Assembly (NCBI RefSeq): GCF_011601345.1
Contig: NZ_JAAORB010000010.1
Location: 1 to 64,000, forward strand
Source: Roseovarius gahaiensis
GTDB taxonomy: Bacteria > Pseudomonadota > Alphaproteobacteria > Rhodobacterales > Rhodobacteraceae
Direction: 5' to 3'
Length of the DNA: 64,000 nt
This document shows positions 28,169 through 38,708 of this stretch, piece after piece (positions within the stretch are counted from its first letter, which is position 1; each line of letters begins with the position of its first letter). The translations under genes were made by a program, and so were the position numbers. A model generated the notes under the pieces. It was given only the letters and a program-made list of their open reading frames with translations. It searched no databases and was not told the origin of the DNA.

Positions 28169-29296
28169 ATGAGCGACACCCTGCGTAAGACCCCGCTGCA
28201 TGCGCTGCATGTCGAGTTGGGTGCCAAGATGGTGCCCTTCGCGGGCTATGACATGCCCGTGCAATACCCTCTTGGCGTGTTGAAGGAACACCAGCACACC
28301 CGCGCGTCGGCGGGGTTGTTCGACGTCAGCCACATGGGCCAAGTGATCGTGCGCGCCACAGGCGGCTATGACGCTGCCGCCCGCGCGACCGAGGTGCTTG
28401 TGCCGGTGGACCTGCTGGGCTTGGCGCAAGGGCGGCAGCGTTATGGGTTTTTCACCAACGATCAGGGCGGCATACTGGATGACCTGATGCTGGCCAATCG
28501 CGGGGATCACCTGTTTGTCGTGGTCAATGCCGCCTGCAAGGACGCTGACATTGCCCATATGCGCGCCGGTCTTGAGGGGTGCGAGGTTGAGGAAATCACC
28601 GACCGGGCCTTGTTGGCGCTGCAAGGCCCCGCCGCCGAGGGTGTTTTGCAGGCCCTCGTGCCGGGTGTGGCCGAGATGAAGTTCATGGATGTTGCCATAG
28701 TCGACAGCCGGTTTGGGGAGCTATGGATTTCGCGATCGGGCTACACGGGCGAGGATGGCTACGAGATTTCCGTGCATGCCGATCAGGCCCAAGGCTTGGC
28801 TCGTGCGCTGCTGGCGCATGACGCGGTTGAACCAATCGGGTTGGGCGCGCGCGACAGTCTGCGGCTTGAGGCTGGGCTGTGCCTGTATGGTCATGACATC
28901 GACAGCGGGACCACCCCGGTTGAGGCTGGCCTGACATGGGCCATCCAAAAAGTCCGCCGCGCCGGGGGGGCGCGCGCGGGTGGTTTTCCGGGTGCGGGTA
29001 TCATCCTAGACCAGATCAGCAATGGCGCGCCCCGCAAACGCGTGGGTTTACGGCCTGACGGGCGTGCTCCGATGCGCGAGGGCACAGCCCTTTTTACCGA
29101 TGCCGAAGGCGGCACGCCGATTGGTGCGGTGACATCCGGCGCGTTTGGCCCGACCTTGGGCGCGCCCATGTCGATGGGCTATGTGCCCGCTGCACTTTCT
29201 GCCCCCGGCACCCCGCTTTATGGCGAGGTGCGGGGCAAACGAATGCCCGTGACAGTGGCCGAACTGCCCTTTGTCCCGGCCAATTTCAAACGTTGA
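28169..29296 (+). CDS. gcvT: Glycine cleavage system T protein (aminomethyltransferase)
   Basis: 375 residues. It transfers the aminomethyl carbon from lipoyl-GcvH to tetrahydrofolate, releasing ammonia. MVPFAGYDMPVQYPLGVLKEH and FDVSHMGQV are the N-terminal GcvT signatures, SRSGYTGEDGYEI follows mid-protein, and the C-terminal domain has the usual GAVTSGAFGPTLGAPMSMGYV. Length is normal. It is the first gene behind the glycine riboswitch, with GGAGAGACCGG before the ATG, and heads gcvT-gcvH-gcvP. Confidence 0.98.
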   Translation: MSDTLRKTPLHALHVELGAKMVPFAGYDMPVQYPLGVLKEHQHTRASAGLFDVSHMGQVIVRATGGYDAAARATEVLVPVDLLGLAQGRQRYGFFTNDQGGILDDLMLANRGDHLFVVVNAACKDADIAHMRAGLEGCEVEEITDRALLALQGPAAEGVLQALVPGVAEMKFMDVAIVDSRFGELWISRSGYTGEDGYEISVHADQAQGLARALLAHDAVEPIGLGARDSLRLEAGLCLYGHDIDSGTTPVEAGLTWAIQKVRRAGGARAGGFPGAGIILDQISNGAPRKRVGLRPDGRAPMREGTALFTDAEGGTPIGAVTSGAFGPTLGAPMSMGYVPAALSAPGTPLYGEVRGKRMPVTVAELPFVPANFKR

Positions 29297-29326
29297 CACT
29301 CAACCCTGACAACAAGGACGACAAAA

Positions 29327-29686
29327 ATGAAATTCACCGAAGATCATGAATGGTTGCTAAGCGACGGCGATGTGGTGGTTGTTGGCATTACCGAACATGC
29401 CAGCGAACAGTTGGGCGATGTGGTGTTCGTCGAATTGCCCGAGGTTGGCACGCAAGTGGCCAAGGGAGACGAGGTTGTGGTGATCGAAAGCGTCAAGGCC
29501 GCAAGCGATATCATGGCCCCGATTGACGGTGAAATCACCGAAATCAACGACTCGCTGACCGATGACCCCGGCAAGGTGAACGAAGACCCGATGGGCGCGG
29601 CGTGGTTTTTCAAGATCAAGCCCACCGATGATGGCCAGATAGATGGCTACATGGACGAAGACGCCTACAAGGACTTCATTGATTAA
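29327..29686 (+). CDS. gcvH: Glycine cleavage system H protein (lipoyl carrier)
   Basis: 119 residues. The lipoylated lysine lies in [19 protein letters not shown], the conserved ESVKAA motif. [10 protein letters not shown] opens the protein as usual. It shuttles the methylamine group between GcvP and GcvT. It begins 30 bases after gcvT and is followed by 75 bases before gcvP. Confidence 0.98.
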   Translation: MKFTEDHEWLLSDGDVVVVGITEHASEQLGDVVFVELPEVGTQVAKGDEVVVIESVKAASDIMAPIDGEITEINDSLTDDPGKVNEDPMGAAWFFKIKPTDDGQIDGYMDEDAYKDFID

Positions 29687-29761
29687 CCCTATTGCGGCCC
29701 TGCTTGGCTGGCCAAGGGTGCTGGTGGACAGGGCGCTTTTCTGGAAATGACGAGGATGATC

Positions 29762-32611
29762 ATGCCTTTCACTCCGACAGACTATCTGCCTTACGATTTT
29801 GCCAACCGCCGTCACATTGGCCCGTCACCCGAAGAGATGGCCGAAATGCTGCGCGCGCTGGAGGCGGACAGCCTTGAGGCCTTGATCGACGACACGGTGC
29901 CACGGTCCATCCGGCAAGATACGCCGTTGGATTTCGGCAAGCCCAAATCCGAACGTGAATTGCTGCACCACATGCGCAATGTGGCCTGCAAGAACAAAGT
30001 TCTGACCTCGCTGATCGGGCAGGGCTATCACGGCACGGTCACGCCGCCCGCGATCCAGCGCAATATCCTTGAAAATCCGGCGTGGTATACCGCCTACACG
30101 CCCTATCAGCCGGAAATCAGCCAAGGCCGGCTTGAGGCGTTGTTGAACTTTCAGACGATGGTCAGCGACCTGACCGGGCTTGAGATCGCCAATGCATCGC
30201 TGCTGGATGAGGCCACGGCGGCGGCAGAAGCAATGACCATGGCGCAGCGCGTGGCCAAGACGAAGGCCAAGGCGTTTTTTGTCGATGAGAATTGCCATCC
30301 GCAGAACATCGCGGTGATGCAGACCCGCGCCGCGCCCCTGGATATCGAGGTGATCGTTGGCCCGCCCGAGGATATGCAGCCCGACACGGTATTTGGGGCA
30401 ATCTTCCAATATCCCGGCACCTATGGGCATCTGCGTGATTTCAGCGATGAAATGGCCGCATTGCATGAGCACAAGGCGATTGGCATCGTCATCGCCGACC
30501 CGCTGGCGCTGACGCTGTTGAAAGAGCCCGGTGCCATGGGCGCGGATATCGCCGTCGGCTCAACCCAACGCTTTGGTGTGCCGATGGGCTATGGCGGCCC
30601 GCATGCCGCCTATATTGCCACCAAGGACGCCTATAAACGTGCCCTGCCGGGGCGGATTGTCGGGGTCAGCGTCGACAGTCACGGCAACCGCGCCTACCGT
30701 TTGGCCCTGCAAACCCGCGAGCAGCATATCCGCCGGGAAAAGGCCACATCGAACGTTTGCACCGCGCAGGCGCTTTTGGCGGTGATGGCGTCGATGTATG
30801 CGGTGTTCCATGGCCCCAAGGGGCTGAAGGCCATCGCGCAACGCATCCACCGTAAAACGCTACGTCTGGCCAAGGGGCTTGAGGCTGCGGGCTTTGACGT
30901 GCAACCGGATACGTTCTTTGACACGATCACGGTCGATGTGGGGCTGCTCCAGCGTGGCGTGCTACAAGCGGCCGTGCGCGAAGGCATTAACCTGCGCCGG
31001 GTGGGCGACACGAAAATCGGCATTACACTGGATGAACGCACCCGTTCCGCCACCATCGAATCCGTTTGGCGGGCCTTTGGAATCATCATGGAAGACCAAG
31101 ATTTCGAGGGCGCGTATCGGATGCCCGACGCAGTGCTGCGGCAATCCGATTACCTGACGCACCCGGTTTTCCACATGAACCGCGCGGAGACGGAAATGAT
31201 GCGCTACATGCGCCGTCTGGCCGACCGGGATCTGGCGCTGGACCGGGCGATGATCCCGCTGGGATCATGCACGATGAAACTCAATTCCGCCGCCGAGATG
31301 ATGCCCGTCAGCTGGCGTGAGTTTTCCTTGCTGCACCCCTTCGTGCCTGCCGATCAGGCCGAGGGCTACAAGGAAATGATCGACGATCTGTCCGCCAAGC
31401 TATGCGATATCACCGGCTATGCCGCGATTTCGATGCAGCCTAATTCCGGTGCGCAGGGCGAATATGCGGGGCTTTTGACGATTGCCGCCTATCACCGCGC
31501 CAATGGCGAAGGCCATCGCAAAGTCTGTCTGATCCCGACCAGCGCGCATGGCACCAACCCGGCCAGTGCGCATATGGTTGGCTGGGATGTCGTGGTGGTC
31601 AAATCCGCCGAAAACGGCGATATCGACGTTGAAGACTTCCGTGCAAAGGCCGAAAAACACTCGGAAAATTTGGCGGGCTGCATGATCACCTATCCGTCAA
31701 CCCACGGCGTGTTCGAGGAAACCGTGCGCGAGGTGTGTGATATCACGCACCGGCATGGCGGGCAGGTCTATATCGACGGGGCCAACATGAACGCCATGGT
31801 CGGGCTTGCCCGTCCCGGCGACGTGGGCGGCGATGTCAGCCACCTGAACCTGCATAAAACCTTCTGCATCCCGCACGGGGGCGGCGGCCCCGGCATGGGG
31901 CCGATTGGGGTCAAGGCGCATCTGGTGCCGCATTTGCCCGGCCATCCGTTGACAGGGGGCGAACAGGGGCCGGTGTCGGCGGCGCCTTTCGGCTCGCCTT
32001 CGCTTTTGCCGATCTCTTGGGCCTATTGCTTGATGATGGGCGGTGAGGGGCTGACGCAAGCGACGCGGGTTGCCATTCTGAACGCCAACTACATCGCCAA
32101 GCGGTTGGAGGGGGCGTATGACGTCCTTTACAAAGGGCCGTCGGGCCGTGTGGCGCATGAATGCATTCTGGATACGCGAACCTTTGAGAAAAGCGCAGGC
32201 GTGACGGTGGATGATATCGCCAAACGTCTGGTCGATTGCGGCTTTCACGCCCCAACCATGAGCTTTCCGGTGCCCGGCACCCTGATGGTTGAGCCCACGG
32301 AATCCGAGACCAAGGCCGAGCTGGACCGGTTTTGCGATGCCATGCTGGCGATCCGCGAAGAAATTCGCGATATCGAAGAGGGGCATGCGGATCGTGACAA
32401 CAACCCGCTGAAAAATGCCCCCCACACGGTCGAGGATCTGGTGGGCGATTGGGATCGGCCCTACAGCCGCGAACAGGGCTGTTTCCCGCCGGGGGCGTTC
32501 CGGGTGGATAAATACTGGCCGCCGGTCAACCGCGTCGACAATGTCTATGGCGATCGGCACCTGATCTGCTCGTGTCCGCCGCTTGAGGACTACGCAGAGG
32601 CCGCCGAGTAA
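29762..32611 (+). CDS. gcvP: Glycine dehydrogenase (decarboxylating), P protein
   Basis: 949 residues, the single-chain form with N-terminal (P1) and C-terminal (P2) halves fused. [15 protein letters not shown] is the N-terminal signature. The PLP lysine lies in [23 protein letters not shown] near residue 700. It decarboxylates glycine and loads methylamine on GcvH. Start 29762 follows GAGG by six bases; an ATG five codons upstream is less well placed. Last gene of the riboswitch-controlled operon. Confidence 0.98.
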   Translation: MPFTPTDYLPYDFANRRHIGPSPEEMAEMLRALEADSLEALIDDTVPRSIRQDTPLDFGKPKSERELLHHMRNVACKNKVLTSLIGQGYHGTVTPPAIQRNILENPAWYTAYTPYQPEISQGRLEALLNFQTMVSDLTGLEIANASLLDEATAAAEAMTMAQRVAKTKAKAFFVDENCHPQNIAVMQTRAAPLDIEVIVGPPEDMQPDTVFGAIFQYPGTYGHLRDFSDEMAALHEHKAIGIVIADPLALTLLKEPGAMGADIAVGSTQRFGVPMGYGGPHAAYIATKDAYKRALPGRIVGVSVDSHGNRAYRLALQTREQHIRREKATSNVCTAQALLAVMASMYAVFHGPKGLKAIAQRIHRKTLRLAKGLEAAGFDVQPDTFFDTITVDVGLLQRGVLQAAVREGINLRRVGDTKIGITLDERTRSATIESVWRAFGIIMEDQDFEGAYRMPDAVLRQSDYLTHPVFHMNRAETEMMRYMRRLADRDLALDRAMIPLGSCTMKLNSAAEMMPVSWREFSLLHPFVPADQAEGYKEMIDDLSAKLCDITGYAAISMQPNSGAQGEYAGLLTIAAYHRANGEGHRKVCLIPTSAHGTNPASAHMVGWDVVVVKSAENGDIDVEDFRAKAEKHSENLAGCMITYPSTHGVFEETVREVCDITHRHGGQVYIDGANMNAMVGLARPGDVGGDVSHLNLHKTFCIPHGGGGPGMGPIGVKAHLVPHLPGHPLTGGEQGPVSAAPFGSPSLLPISWAYCLMMGGEGLTQATRVAILNANYIAKRLEGAYDVLYKGPSGRVAHECILDTRTFEKSAGVTVDDIAKRLVDCGFHAPTMSFPVPGTLMVEPTESETKAELDRFCDAMLAIREEIRDIEEGHADRDNNPLKNAPHTVEDLVGDWDRPYSREQGCFPPGAFRVDKYWPPVNRVDNVYGDRHLICSCPPLEDYAEAAE

Positions 32612-32662
32612 AGCGCATTGCTCCGCGCCGATCTTCGGTGCGGGGCATGTCATTTGGGCGGG

Positions 32663-33526
32663 TCAGCCCATCAAAAACGCGAACCTGTCGCGCAGGTGTG
32701 TCCAGCTGTCTTCGTTCGGGGCGGCCAGAATATACCCTTCGGTCAGGTTGGCATTGTAATCGGCCCCATCCAGCATGCGCACCACGCCACCGGCCTGCTG
32801 ACAGATCATCACGCCCGCGGCGTGATCCCATGGGTTGAGCGTGCCGGAAATCATGAAATCCATCCCGCCTTGCGCCAAGGTGCGATATTCATGGCACGAA
32901 CAGCGCAGCATCAGCGTTCGGGCAAACTCGGGCAGGCAGGCGGCCATCTCGGCCTGTTTGTCCTCGGGCAGCAGATAAAGATGAACATAACCCGACATGT
33001 CCGACAGAGCCCCGCCGCGCGCCACCGATAGGGGGCGATCCGCGCCGATATTGCGTGACAGATGGGCTTTATTTTCGCTATCGGCGCATATCCAGTCATC
33101 CATCACCGGATCGTACAGCAGCCCGAACACCGGATTACCAAACCGTGTGACCGACAAGATCACCCCGAACAGGGGCAGGCCATGGGCAAAATTCCATGTG
33201 CCATCCACCGGATCAAGGATGATCGCCATTTCCGCATCACCGATTTGGTCGCGCAGATCGGGATTTGTGCTGCTGGCCTCTTCGCCGACGACAAGGGCAT
33301 GCGGGAACATCTGTTGCAGACCGCGCGCCAGCATGGCTTCGGCGGCGGTGTCGGCCTCGGTTACCAGATCGTAAGGCCCTGATTTCGATGAGATGTCGGA
33401 ATGCGACAGGTTACGGAAACGCGGCATGATTTCGGCCCGCGCGGTGCGGCGGACCAGATTGATCAGGCTGGTTTTCTGAGCTTTGCTAAGCGGCGCAGTC
33501 AGGGCAATGGGAAGAGAATCGGTCAT
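32663..33526 (-). CDS. Inositol monophosphatase family protein
   Basis: 287 residues. Metal-binding motifs of the Li-sensitive phosphatase superfamily are present in order: VVGEEAS, ILDPVDGTWNFAHG and LNPWDHAAGVMI. Candidate substrates are inositol phosphate, histidinol phosphate or 3'-phosphoadenosine phosphate; the sequence does not decide. Start 33526 (MTDSLPIAL). Convergent with gcvP across a 51-base gap and oriented with the ABC exporter upstream. Confidence 0.88.
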   Translation of the reverse strand: MTDSLPIALTAPLSKAQKTSLINLVRRTARAEIMPRFRNLSHSDISSKSGPYDLVTEADTAAEAMLARGLQQMFPHALVVGEEASSTNPDLRDQIGDAEMAIILDPVDGTWNFAHGLPLFGVILSVTRFGNPVFGLLYDPVMDDWICADSENKAHLSRNIGADRPLSVARGGALSDMSGYVHLYLLPEDKQAEMAACLPEFARTLMLRCSCHEYRTLAQGGMDFMISGTLNPWDHAAGVMICQQAGGVVRMLDGADYNANLTEGYILAAPNEDSWTHLRDRFAFLMG

Positions 33527-33595
33527 CGGTCGGGCCTTGAACGTAGAGGGGTTGACCCCATTGACTGCCACCGGACAAGGCGAATGACAATGCGT

Positions 33596-36115
33596 CTATT
33601 CGCGTGATCGCAGCACCTGTGCGGGGCGCGCCTGAATGGGCCGCCATGCAAAGGCCAGCCCGGCCAGCAGGCTGATCACCGCGCCGCCTGCGACAATGCT
33701 GAGGGCCGAAGCCCATGCAATCTCAAACCCTGTGTCCATCACGAAATGGCTGACGGCCCACCCCCCGGCAATGCCAGCGGCAAGCGCGACGATGCCCGCA
33801 ACGGCCCCAAGGATCGCCGCGCGCAGCGCCAAGCTGGCCAAGATGCGCGCCCGCGATGCGCCAAGCGTCTTGAGAATTGCCGCCTCATGCGTGCGGGCCG
33901 CCTGATCTGCCGCCGCCGCGCCGATCAGCACCAAAAAGCCGGTCAGCAGCGTGGCCGCCGCCCCCCATGCCGTGGCCGAGGCTAACCCGGCCAGCAGCCC
34001 CGACACCCGGTCGATGGCATCACGCACGCTGATCGCGGTGACGTTTGGCATCGCGTCCGAGATATCGCGTAGGATGTCACGCTCGGCCTCTTGCTCGGCG
34101 TAGATGGTCGAAATGAAGGTATGCGGCGCGCCTTCCAACGCGGCGGCGTTCATCACAATGACAAACCCCATCCCGGCGGTCGAAAAATCGACCTCGCGCA
34201 GCGATGTCAACTCGGCGGTCAGGTCGCGGCCAAGGATGTTGACGGTGATCATGTCACCGATCGACAGGCCCATTTCCTGCGCTTCTTCCTCGGCAAAGCT
34301 GATCTGTGGCGGGCCGTCATAGCCTTTGCCCCACCATTCTCCGGCGACGATCTTGGTGCGGTCGGGCCGCGCATCGGCATAGCTGATGCCACGGTCACCT
34401 TCGACAACCCAATGGCCCGGGGCCACCTCGGTTGCGGGGCGGTCGTTGATCCGGCTGATCACCCCGCGCAGCATCGGGGCTGACTCGATGCGCGACACGG
34501 CGGGATCGGTATTCAGACGCTTCATGAAGGCTGGCATCTGATCTTTCTGGATATCGACAAAGAAATAGGATGGCGCGCGGTCGGGCAGGTCGCGGGCGAT
34601 GGCACCGCGCAGGTTCTGGTCGATCTGGCCAACAGCGGCCAGCACCGACAGGCCCAGCCCCAGTGACAGCATCACCGGCGCTGCCGTGGTTCCCGGCCCG
34701 CCAATGGCCGCTAGCGCCCAAGCCAAGGCCGGGCGTCCGCGGGCCAGCGGTTTGGCCCGGCGGGCCAGTGTGACCACAGCAGCGGCGGCCAGCACCAACA
34801 GGATCAATGCGCCGAATATGCCGCCGGCGGTGGACAGCGTCAGGATGGTATTGCCTGAAAATATCATGGCCGCCCCAATCAGTGCCGTCAACAGCGCCAA
34901 GGTAGTTACCAGATACGGCCAGCGGGGCAGGCGGCGCGCCTGCCCAAGCGCATCGCGAAACAGGGCGGCGGCGCGCACGTCTTGCGCGCGGGCAAGCGGC
35001 CACAGGGCAAAGATCAGCACGGTCAGCGCGCTGTAAAGCGCGGCTTCGGCCATCGGTGCGGGATATGCGCCAAAGGCTGCGGGCACGGGCAGGCGCGCTT
35101 CGATGATGGGGGACAGAAGAACCGGCACGCCAACGCCCAAGGCCAGCCCGCAGACGATGCCGACAAGCGCCAGCAGCGCGACCTGAAAAAAGTAAGTCAG
35201 GAAAATCGTGCGCCGATCCGCGCCGAGGGTGCGCAGCGTTGCGATGGTTTCGGTCTTGGTGGCCAGATAGGCGCGCAGCGCAGCCGAGATGCCGACGCCG
35301 CCGACAGCCAGCCCCGAGAGCCCCACCAGCACCAGAAACGCGCCCAGACGGTCCACGAATTCGGCAACACCCGGCGTGCCGTTGCGAGCATCGGTCCAAC
35401 GCAGACCGGAGTCAGGGAAGGTCTGTTCTGCCTGCGTTTGGAGCGCGGCAAGGTCGGCACCTGCGGGGAAATCCAGCCTGTAGCGGGTGGAATACAGGGT
35501 GCCCGGCCCCAGCAAGCCCGCCCCCTCAAGATCGGCTGAACGCACAATGGTGCGCGGTCCAAGGCCAAAGCCCGATGTGGCATTGTCCGGCTCGAACATG
35601 ATTTCGGCACTGAGCACGAATTCAGCATTGCCAAGCCGGAACGTGTCGCCGGGTTGTAAATCCAGTTTTCCGCTCAGCAGGGGGTGCATGACCGCGCCGG
35701 GCAGGCCATCACGCCCGGCAAATGCCTGCGCAAGCGGCATCGCCGGGGCAAGCGTGACCTGCCCCAAAAGCGGATAGGCCCGGTCAACCGCCTTGACCTG
35801 CGTCAGGCCGCGTTCGCCATCCGGGGCCACGGCCATGGACCGAAAATCGACAATTTCGGACACGCGGTTTGCCGCGCCGTCCATCCAGTCGCGCTCGGCC
35901 TCATTGGCGAAGCGGTAGGTGAATTCGATCTCGGCGTCGCCGCCCAAAAGGGTGGCCCCTTTGCGCTCAAGGCCGGTGGCGATGCTTTCGCGCACCGTGC
36001 CAACGGCGGCAATCGCGGCAACGCCCAGAATGACGCAGGCCAGAAAGATGCGAAACCCGCGCAGCCCGCCACGCAGATCCCGCCGGGCCAGACGCGCGGC
36101 CGTGGGTATGCTCAT
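33596..36115 (-). CDS. ybbP: ABC transporter permease, YbbP/FtsX family
   Basis: 839 residues. One N-terminal helix (GFRIFLACVILGVAAIAAVG), a large periplasmic domain, and two FtsX-type membrane bundles around residues 265-500 and 710-835, giving about ten helices. The MacB/FtsX repeats contain RRTIFLTYFFQVALLALVG-like and ARILASLALRAAILGAVAG-like segments. The ATG overlaps the ATPase stop by four bases. By homology with E. coli ybbAP, next to tesA, the pair may move lipids or hydrophobic compounds, but this is unproven. Confidence 0.88.
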   Translation of the reverse strand: MSIPTAARLARRDLRGGLRGFRIFLACVILGVAAIAAVGTVRESIATGLERKGATLLGGDAEIEFTYRFANEAERDWMDGAANRVSEIVDFRSMAVAPDGERGLTQVKAVDRAYPLLGQVTLAPAMPLAQAFAGRDGLPGAVMHPLLSGKLDLQPGDTFRLGNAEFVLSAEIMFEPDNATSGFGLGPRTIVRSADLEGAGLLGPGTLYSTRYRLDFPAGADLAALQTQAEQTFPDSGLRWTDARNGTPGVAEFVDRLGAFLVLVGLSGLAVGGVGISAALRAYLATKTETIATLRTLGADRRTIFLTYFFQVALLALVGIVCGLALGVGVPVLLSPIIEARLPVPAAFGAYPAPMAEAALYSALTVLIFALWPLARAQDVRAAALFRDALGQARRLPRWPYLVTTLALLTALIGAAMIFSGNTILTLSTAGGIFGALILLVLAAAAVVTLARRAKPLARGRPALAWALAAIGGPGTTAAPVMLSLGLGLSVLAAVGQIDQNLRGAIARDLPDRAPSYFFVDIQKDQMPAFMKRLNTDPAVSRIESAPMLRGVISRINDRPATEVAPGHWVVEGDRGISYADARPDRTKIVAGEWWGKGYDGPPQISFAEEEAQEMGLSIGDMITVNILGRDLTAELTSLREVDFSTAGMGFVIVMNAAALEGAPHTFISTIYAEQEAERDILRDISDAMPNVTAISVRDAIDRVSGLLAGLASATAWGAAATLLTGFLVLIGAAAADQAARTHEAAILKTLGASRARILASLALRAAILGAVAGIVALAAGIAGGWAVSHFVMDTGFEIAWASALSIVAGGAVISLLAGLAFAWRPIQARPAQVLRSRE

Positions 36116-36801
36116 GCAGGCACCTTTTGCGCTTCGGCCAGCCGACCATCGACCAGTTCAACCACGCGGTCACAGCGCGCCGCCAATTCCGGCGAATGGG
36201 TGACCATCACCAGCGTTGCGTCTTCGCGCGCGCTGAGGTCGAACAACAGGTCGATGATCGCAGCGCCGGTCTTGCTATCAAGGTTGCCGGTGGGCTCATC
36301 GGCCAGCATGATATCGGGCCGTGGCGCGGCGGCGCGGGCCAGCGCCACGCGCTGTTGCTCGCCGCCCGACAGTTGCGACGGGTAATGATCGGCCCGCTGT
36401 TCCAGCCCGACCGAAGCCAGTTCTTGGGCGGCGCGGGTGAAGGCATCGGATTGGCCAGCCAATTCCAACGGGGCGGCGACATTTTCAAGCGCGGTCATCG
36501 TGGGGATCAGGTGGAACGATTGAAATACAACGCCAAAGTGATCGCGGCGCAAGGCGGCCAGTTGATCTTCGTTCATGGCAGACAGATCATGTCCCAGTGC
36601 TCGCACCTGTCCCGCGCTGGCCCGTTCCAGCCCGCCCATCAACATAAGCAGCGAAGATTTGCCCGATCCGGACGGGCCGACAAGCCCCACCGTTTCCCCC
36701 TTCTGGACATCCAGTGTGATCCCGTGGAGTATCTGGACAAGCCCCGCGTTGCCCTGAAGCGACAGCGTGGCATCTTTGAGCGAAAGAACGGGGTCGGTCA
36801 T
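36112..36801 (-). CDS. ybbA: ABC transporter ATPase, YbbA/LolD family
   Basis: 229 residues. Walker A GPSGSGKSSLL, Q-loop VFQSFHLIPTMTALENVAAPL (LolD-type), signature LSGGEQQRVALARA, Walker B IMLADEPTGNLDSKTG, switch His VTHSPELA. Start 36801 (MTDPVLSL). Its stop overlaps the permease ATG, so ATPase and permease are coupled. The start codon overlaps the divergent tesA start, as in the conserved tesA-ybbA layout of many proteobacteria. Confidence 0.92.
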   Translation of the reverse strand: MTDPVLSLKDATLSLQGNAGLVQILHGITLDVQKGETVGLVGPSGSGKSSLLMLMGGLERASAGQVRALGHDLSAMNEDQLAALRRDHFGVVFQSFHLIPTMTALENVAAPLELAGQSDAFTRAAQELASVGLEQRADHYPSQLSGGEQQRVALARAAAPRPDIMLADEPTGNLDSKTGAAIIDLLFDLSAREDATLVMVTHSPELAARCDRVVELVDGRLAEAQKVPA

Positions 36802-37477
36802 GGGATTGTACCTGATTACTAAGGACTTTCTGACATATGGGGTAACCACCCTACGGGGCAAGGTGCTGGCCGCGCTTCTTTTGGTCGCGCCGCCTGTGTT
36901 TGCAGAACAAGTTTCGGTCTTGGCGTTCGGTGACAGCCTGACGCAAGGTTACGGTCTGTTGGATCATCAAGGGCTGGTGCCGCAGCTGGATCAATGGCTG
37001 GAGGATCAAGGCCACGCGGTGCGCGTTGTCAATGGGGGTGTGTCAGGCGAGACCACGGCAGGCGGTGCAGCCCGAATCGAATGGAGCCTGACGCCCGATA
37101 TCGACACGGTGATGGTCACGCTTGGCGCCAACGACATGTTGCGCGGGATTGATCCGGCGGTGTCACGGGCCAACCTTGACCGTATTCTGACAGCGACCCA
37201 AAAGGCCGATGTGCCGGTGTTGCTGGTGGGGATGCGCGCACCGGGCAATTACGGGGCCGAATATCAGGCCGCGTATGACAGTATCTATCCGGATTTGGCG
37301 CAGAAGTTCGATACGCTGTATTTCGACCACTTTTTTGCCGGGCTGGGTTCGGACGATCCGGCACAGCTGCGCGACTATTTCCAGCCCGATGGCATCCACC
37401 CCAATGCCGAAGGCGTGCAGCTCATCGTCGAGGCGCTTGGCCCGAAGGTGGTGCAATTGGTCGAGGCCGCAAAATAA
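36800..37477 (+). CDS. tesA: Arylesterase / acyl-CoA thioesterase I (TesA, SGNH hydrolase)
   Basis: 225 residues. Block I AFGDSLTQGYGL holds the nucleophilic serine, block III is LGANDML, and block V DGIHPNAEG carries the catalytic Asp/His. A hydrophobic N-terminal segment ending in PVFAE suggests periplasmic export. The ATG at 36800 overlaps the divergent ybbA ATG and has no clear ribosome site, so the true start could be a few codons downstream (TTG 36806). Conserved neighbour of ybbAP. Confidence 0.92.
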   Translation: MGLYLITKDFLTYGVTTLRGKVLAALLLVAPPVFAEQVSVLAFGDSLTQGYGLLDHQGLVPQLDQWLEDQGHAVRVVNGGVSGETTAGGAARIEWSLTPDIDTVMVTLGANDMLRGIDPAVSRANLDRILTATQKADVPVLLVGMRAPGNYGAEYQAAYDSIYPDLAQKFDTLYFDHFFAGLGSDDPAQLRDYFQPDGIHPNAEGVQLIVEALGPKVVQLVEAAK

Positions 37478-37480
37478 AAA

Positions 37481-37503
37481 ACGGGCCCCTGCAGGGGGCC
37501 CGT
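37481..37503 (-). terminator. Terminator of the first cold-shock gene, shared with tesA
   Basis: ACGGGCCCC (37481-37489) pairs with GGGGCCCGT (37495-37503); on the minus strand it is followed by TTTTTATTTT. It lies 20 bases after the cold-shock stop codon and 4 bases after the tesA stop. Confidence 0.85.
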
Positions 37504-37522
37504 GGGATACCCAAGATATAAC

Positions 37523-37729
37523 TTAGGCCAAGGCGATATTCGTCGCCGACTCGCGGCCGTCGCGGCCGGGCTCGATGTCGAAGGTCACTTTTTGGTTGTC
37601 GGCCAGCCCGGTCAGGCCGGCACGTTCAACAGCCGAGATGTGCACAAACACGTCTTTGCCGCCACCTTCAGGCGCGATAAAGCCGTAGCCTTTTGTTGTA
37701 TTGAACCATTTGACGGTGCCAGTAGCCAT
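37523..37729 (-). CDS. Cold-shock protein (CspA family), copy A
   Basis: 68 residues, a single OB-fold domain. RNP1-like GYGFIAP and RNP2-like VFVHIS bind single-stranded RNA or DNA. GGAG lies 9 bases before the ATG at 37729. The product differs from copy B (38709) at roughly a dozen residues. It probably acts as an RNA chaperone. The long AT-richer leader (37730-37880) may hold the thermosensitive 5' untranslated region usual for csp genes. Confidence 0.95.
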   Translation of the reverse strand: MATGTVKWFNTTKGYGFIAPEGGGKDVFVHISAVERAGLTGLADNQKVTFDIEPGRDGRESATNIALA

Positions 37730-37885
37730 CCGTTTATCTCCTTTTGGTTGTTGTTGCCCACGGTGTTGCGGCAACCCGGCTATGTCAGAGCAAGATCGAG
37801 TGACTGAGCCGGTCGTAACGGAGCAGATGGTCGATAGAGGTAACGTCGCGGTGAAATATATGGGGCTGCAATGCGGATCGCGCAA

Positions 37886-37916
37886 GAAAAAATGCGCGCC
37901 CGGCTTCGGGCGCGCA
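37886..37916 (-). terminator. Terminator of the L,D-transpeptidase gene
   Basis: TGCGCGCCCG (37893-37902), loop GCTT, CGGGCGCGCA (37907-37916). On the minus strand it is followed by seven T (interrupted by nothing before a C). It lies 24 bases after the stop. Confidence 0.85.
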
Positions 37917-37939
37917 AGCGGTGTTACGACTTGCAAAGC

Positions 37940-38494
37940 TTAGATAACGGTGACAACGGTCCCAACCGGGACGCGTTCATACAAGTCTCTTACATGTTCA
38001 TTCAGCATTCGGATACACCCGTTCGAGACCGAACGCCCGATCGAGCGCGGCGCAGTGGTGCCATGAATGCGGAAATAGGTGTCGCGCCCGTTCTGGAATA
38101 GGTAAAGCGCGCGCGCGCCCAACGGATTGCCCGGGCCACCGGGTTGCACGTAGTCATTATCCTTGAACCGTGCGTATTCCTGTGGGTCACGTTCGATCAT
38201 GTCGTTGGTGGGGCGCCACGTTGGCCATTCTTTTTTGACATCAATGGTGGCCGTGCCGGTAAATTGCAGCCCGGCCTTGCCGACCCCGACGCCATAGCGC
38301 AGCGCCTCACGCGGGGCGGTGACGAAATACAGAAAATGCGCGCGCGGCAGCACCAGCAATTGGCCGGGGGCATATTTCTCGGAGATGCGCACCTTGGTCG
38401 GCTTGAATTTATCTTCAAGCTCAAAGGCTTGGGCAGCAGCCGGCAGTGTGGTGGCGGCCAAGCCCGCCCCGATGAAAAAGCGGCGATCGATCAT
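37940..38494 (-). CDS. L,D-transpeptidase (YkuD domain)
   Basis: 184 residues with an N-terminal twin-arginine-like signal (DRRFFIGAGLAATTLPAAAQ). The YkuD active site reads RIHGTTAP and SVSNGCIRM, with the catalytic Cys in SNGCIR. It crosslinks peptidoglycan stems (3-3 links) or attaches proteins in the periplasm. There is no LysM domain. Start 38494. It sits between two cold-shock genes on the same strand and has its own terminator. Confidence 0.93.
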   Translation of the reverse strand: MIDRRFFIGAGLAATTLPAAAQAFELEDKFKPTKVRISEKYAPGQLLVLPRAHFLYFVTAPREALRYGVGVGKAGLQFTGTATIDVKKEWPTWRPTNDMIERDPQEYARFKDNDYVQPGGPGNPLGARALYLFQNGRDTYFRIHGTTAPRSIGRSVSNGCIRMLNEHVRDLYERVPVGTVVTVI

Positions 38495-38708
38495 GTTTGT
38501 TTCCCTCTCAAGCACACGGCAACGTATAGTTTGCCACCAAAGCATGACAAAATCAAAACCCGGTGATGTGGCGCAATCCCGGTCCGCATATGGTTTTGGG
38601 GTCACGCGGGCCTCGGCCACCGGACTGGACCCGCAAATGCAAACGGGGAAGGCCCATGGCCCGCCCCGTTCGAATTCGTCCTGTCGTCACCGTGGTGACG
38701 TGCGGCCT

